Source: Pseudomonadota bacterium (GTDB taxonomy: Bacteria > Pseudomonadota > Alphaproteobacteria > Micropepsales > Micropepsaceae). From it: a stretch of 64,000 nucleotides of DNA. A model generated the notes under the pieces. The model ran no database searches. It was not told the origin of the DNA and saw nothing but the letters and a program-made list of their open reading frames with translations. Positions 61,752 through 64,000 of the stretch are shown here, piece by piece (position 1 is the stretch's first letter; the number at the start of each line of letters is the position of its first letter). Both the position numbers and the translations under genes were made by a program. The stretch covers positions 1 to 64,000 of the forward strand of contig JACQDN010000009.1 in the NCBI GenBank assembly GCA_016201105.1, written 5' to 3'.

Positions 61752-62690
61752 TCAGCGATCCTTCGGATCCAACGCGTCGCGCAACCCGTCGCCGATGAAA
61801 TTGAAGCAGAAGAGCGTGATCGCCATAATGGCGGCGGGGAACACCAACGTCCATGACGCGGATTCCATTTGATCCGCGCCGTCCTTGATCAGCACGCCCC
61901 AAGACGTCAGGGGCTCGCGGATACCCAGGCCGAGGAACGAAAGGAAGCTCTCCGACAGGATGACGGTGGGGATTGTGAGCGTGACGTAGACAATCACGGG
62001 TCCCACCACATTGGGCACAATGTGCTTGCGGATGATGCCGAACGTGCCGACGCCGGCGGCGCGCGCGGCTTCGATGAACTCTTTTTGTTTCAGCGAAAGA
62101 GTCTGGCCGCGCACGATACGCGCCATAGTCAGCCATTCGACCGCGCCGATGGCGACAAACAGCAGAAAGAAATTCTGCTGGAACACAACCATCAGGATGA
62201 TGACGAAGAAGATGAAGGGCAAGGAGTAGAGGATATCGACGAAACGCATCATGAATTCGTCGAGCCGTCCGCCGATGTAGCCCGATATCGCGCCATAGGT
62301 GACGCCGATGAAAAGGCTTACGAGCGTGGCGGCAAGGCCGACGGCCAGCGAAATTCGCGCGCCATAGAGGATGCGCACGAACAGATCGCGGCCCAAATCG
62401 TCGGTGCCGAAGATGTGCAAGCCGCCGGCGCGGCACATCACGCTCTCTTCCGGCCACCAATCGGGAGCGCAGGATATGTGGTCGTAGTCCACGGCATTGT
62501 AGGCGTAGGGCCAGAACAGCGGCACAAAGAGCGCCATCAAGGCAATGATCCCAAGCAAGACCATGCTGGCAACCGCCGCACGGTTCCGCAACAGGCGGTT
62601 GCGCGCATCGACCCAAAGGCTGCGGCCTTGAACGACCTGCGCCCTCATCATCACTTCGGCGTTTTGGATGCTGGCCCCGGTGGCGATCAT
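61752..62690 (-). CDS. oppC: Peptide ABC transporter permease (OppC type)
   Basis: A 312-residue inner-membrane permease. The N-terminal helix is NRAAVASMVLLGIIALMALF, a periplasmic loop with FGTDDLGRDLFVRILYGARI follows, then the EAA loop EAARAAGVGTFGIIRKHIVP and C-terminal helices. ATG at 62690 overlaps the oppB stop by four bases. It pairs with OppB as the membrane channel. Confidence 0.95.
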   Translation of the reverse strand: MIATGASIQNAEVMMRAQVVQGRSLWVDARNRLLRNRAAVASMVLLGIIALMALFVPLFWPYAYNAVDYDHISCAPDWWPEESVMCRAGGLHIFGTDDLGRDLFVRILYGARISLAVGLAATLVSLFIGVTYGAISGYIGGRLDEFMMRFVDILYSLPFIFFVIILMVVFQQNFFLLFVAIGAVEWLTMARIVRGQTLSLKQKEFIEAARAAGVGTFGIIRKHIVPNVVGPVIVYVTLTIPTVILSESFLSFLGLGIREPLTSWGVLIKDGADQMESASWTLVFPAAIMAITLFCFNFIGDGLRDALDPKDR

Positions 62691-63634
62691 TGATCGTATC
62701 TCACGCGCGGATCGAGCACGGCATAAAGAAGGTCAGCCAACAGATTGAGAACGATAATGAAGGCGGCGTAGTAGATGACGACACCCAGAACCAGTGTGTA
62801 GTCGCGATTGAGCGCTCCGTTGGTGAAGTAGCGTCCGATGCCCGGAATGCCGAAGATCGTTTCCACCACCAGCGAGCCGGTCAGGATCGCCGCGATCGCC
62901 GGGCCGAGGTAACTCACCAACGGGAGAACAGCCGCGCGCAAGGCATGACGGAAGACAACCAAGCGGTTCGGCAACCCTTTGGCGCGGGCCGTGCGCACAT
63001 AGTTGGAACGCAGCACCTCCACCATACTGCCGCGAATGAGGCGGGAAACGACGGCGATTTGCGGCAGGGCAAGCACGATCACGGGCAGGATCATGTTGCG
63101 CACGGCGCCATTGTTCCAACCGCCCACCGGCAATGACAGGTCGAGCCCGAACAGACTGACGCCGTAGACGCCGAAGATCAGGGTCAAGATGGGCGCGGTC
63201 ACGAAGTTCGGAATCGTGATCCCGAACATCGCGACCGTCATGACGCTGTGGTCGGTGATCCGGTTTTGGTTGAGCGCCGCGATCGTGCCCAAAGTCAGAC
63301 CCAAGAGCAGCGCCAGTGCGATCGCGCTCAACCCCAGTTCTGCACTCACCGGCAGTCCATCAGCGATCAGCTGGGAAACGGTGAAATCCTTGTTCTTGAA
63401 CGAAGGGCCGAAGTCGAGGTGCGAGAGTTTGCCCAGATAAATGAAATACTGCTGGTAGACGGGTTTATCGAGATCGTAGGCGGCCTTGATGTTGTGCTCG
63501 ATTTCCGGGGGCAGGCGGCGGTTGCTGTCGAACGGACCGCCCGGCGCAATCCTCATCATGAAGAAGCCGAGCGTGATGATGATAAAGAGGGTGGGTATTG
63601 CGCCGAGGAAGCGCCGGATCGCGTAGGAAAACAT
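62687..63634 (-). CDS. oppB: Peptide ABC transporter permease (OppB type)
   Basis: A 315-residue permease with six helices. It starts MFSYAIRRFLGAIPTLFIII and has the EAA loop RTARAKGLPNRLVVFRHALR and late segment TIFGIPGIGRYFTNGALNRD typical of DppB/OppB. First gene of the oppB-oppC-oppDF unit. The 265 bases upstream to 63899 show no gene or strong promoter that I can name. Confidence 0.95.
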   Translation of the reverse strand: MFSYAIRRFLGAIPTLFIIITLGFFMMRIAPGGPFDSNRRLPPEIEHNIKAAYDLDKPVYQQYFIYLGKLSHLDFGPSFKNKDFTVSQLIADGLPVSAELGLSAIALALLLGLTLGTIAALNQNRITDHSVMTVAMFGITIPNFVTAPILTLIFGVYGVSLFGLDLSLPVGGWNNGAVRNMILPVIVLALPQIAVVSRLIRGSMVEVLRSNYVRTARAKGLPNRLVVFRHALRAAVLPLVSYLGPAIAAILTGSLVVETIFGIPGIGRYFTNGALNRDYTLVLGVVIYYAAFIIVLNLLADLLYAVLDPRVRYDQ

Positions 63635-63899
63635 CGAACTCGACTGATCTCCCTCGCGAACAGCGCCGAGAAACGCGCGCCAAAGTCTGCGACGCTGGGA
63701 ACGATGTCAATGCGAAGCGACGCCATTCCCGGCAGCAGATGACACCTGCCTAGCATCCGATTCCCAAAAGATGCGTAAACGCTCGGTTAGACGAAATATA
63801 GAATCGAGTTCCGGCTCCTTCGCTCCGTCGGGCAGGCGAGGCCAAGAAGGCTCGGGGCGACAAACGAAGGACTCGAGCGGGGTGATTCGCGGCCGGACT

Positions 63900-63998
63900 C
63901 TAACCAACGCTAGGCAGCTTGAGCGTGTCCGGTAGCAGGCGCTCGAAAGCCCGCGACGCCACCAATTCGTGCACGGCTTCGATGGAAGGTGCAAAGAA
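63900..63998 (-). CDS. C-terminal fragment of an unidentified protein, runs off the window
   Basis: Reading the minus strand from the right edge gives FFAPSIEAVHELVASRAFER and LLPDTLKLPSVG before a stop at 63900-63902. The amphipathic, gene-like composition suggests a real 3' end of an otherwise unseen gene. The protein family is not recognisable from 32 residues. Confidence 0.5.
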   Translation of the reverse strand, partial: FFAPSIEAVHELVASRAFERLLPDTLKLPSVG

Positions 63999-64000
63999 AC

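Noticed and set aside
60448-61872. 474-codon open frame on the + strand over the fused ATPase
   Set aside because: Shadow of the ABC ATPase; no recognisable protein family in the + frame.
61750-62616. N-terminal extension of the fused OppDF ATPase
   Set aside because: It overlaps oppC in another frame, and the ATG at 61749 begins a typical ATPase start directly after oppC.

Overview
The window reads as a chromosomal segment of a GC-rich member of the Alphaproteobacteria. The signs are the recG / sdhE-mfd neighbourhood, a DUF992 protein, a phosphotransferase next to DUF6285, CysN and CysC fused into one protein, a small SPOR/TPR envelope protein and many GC-rich intergenic palindromes of a kind common in that class. 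The order cannot be fixed from the sequence alone; a Rhizobiales- or Micropepsales-like soil organism is a reasonable guess. I see no rRNA, CRISPR array, phage, integrase or insertion sequence. One tRNA (Arg, anticodon CCT) is present.

Layout. 1-7.4 kb: sulfate activation (cysD, partial, and cysNC), then nucleotide-sugar genes (ugd, manC, galE, galU). 7.5-15.8 kb: envelope and exported proteins (a polytopic membrane protein, an FGE-fold protein without the catalytic cysteines, a TonB-like protein, a large M28 peptidase, a DUF2177 protein, a TPR/SPOR protein, an FkbM methyltransferase). 15.9-29.9 kb: a thiolase-fold/DUF35 fusion, two low-complexity exported proteins, an amidohydrolase, a 50-residue peptide with a leader-like motif, a subtilase with a probable outer-membrane barrel, XRE and LysR regulators, a double-GNAT protein, a DUF992 protein, an SCP2-type thiolase and a class III alcohol dehydrogenase. 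30.1-35.4 kb: two exported proteins, a two-gene ABC exporter, DUF6285 and a phosphotransferase. 35.4-43.4 kb: recG, sdhE, mfd, a PIG-L deacetylase and a frameshifted epimerase. 43.5-49.6 kb: a membrane protein, an acyl-CoA dehydrogenase and two paralogous aspartyl-protease/PDZ proteins. 49.7-52.6 kb: a cobalamin uptake locus with an adenosylcobalamin riboswitch. 52.8-55.6 kb: PPK2, TfoX-N, HxlR, GFA and YCII proteins. 55.8-63.6 kb: tRNA-Arg and an oligopeptide ABC transporter (two binding proteins, a fused OppDF ATPase, OppC, OppB). A gene fragment runs off the right edge.

How the genes work together. The clearest functional units are sulfate activation, UDP/GDP-sugar supply for surface polysaccharide, DNA repair (RecG, Mfd), vitamin B12 import under riboswitch control, and peptide import. 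The least explained items are the HMG-CoA-synthase-like protein that keeps only the Cys of the Glu-Cys-His triad, the leader-like small peptide, the low-complexity exported pair, and a family of compound inverted repeats in at least five intergenic gaps. No single locus stands out as a complete new multi-gene system; the findings rank the leads.
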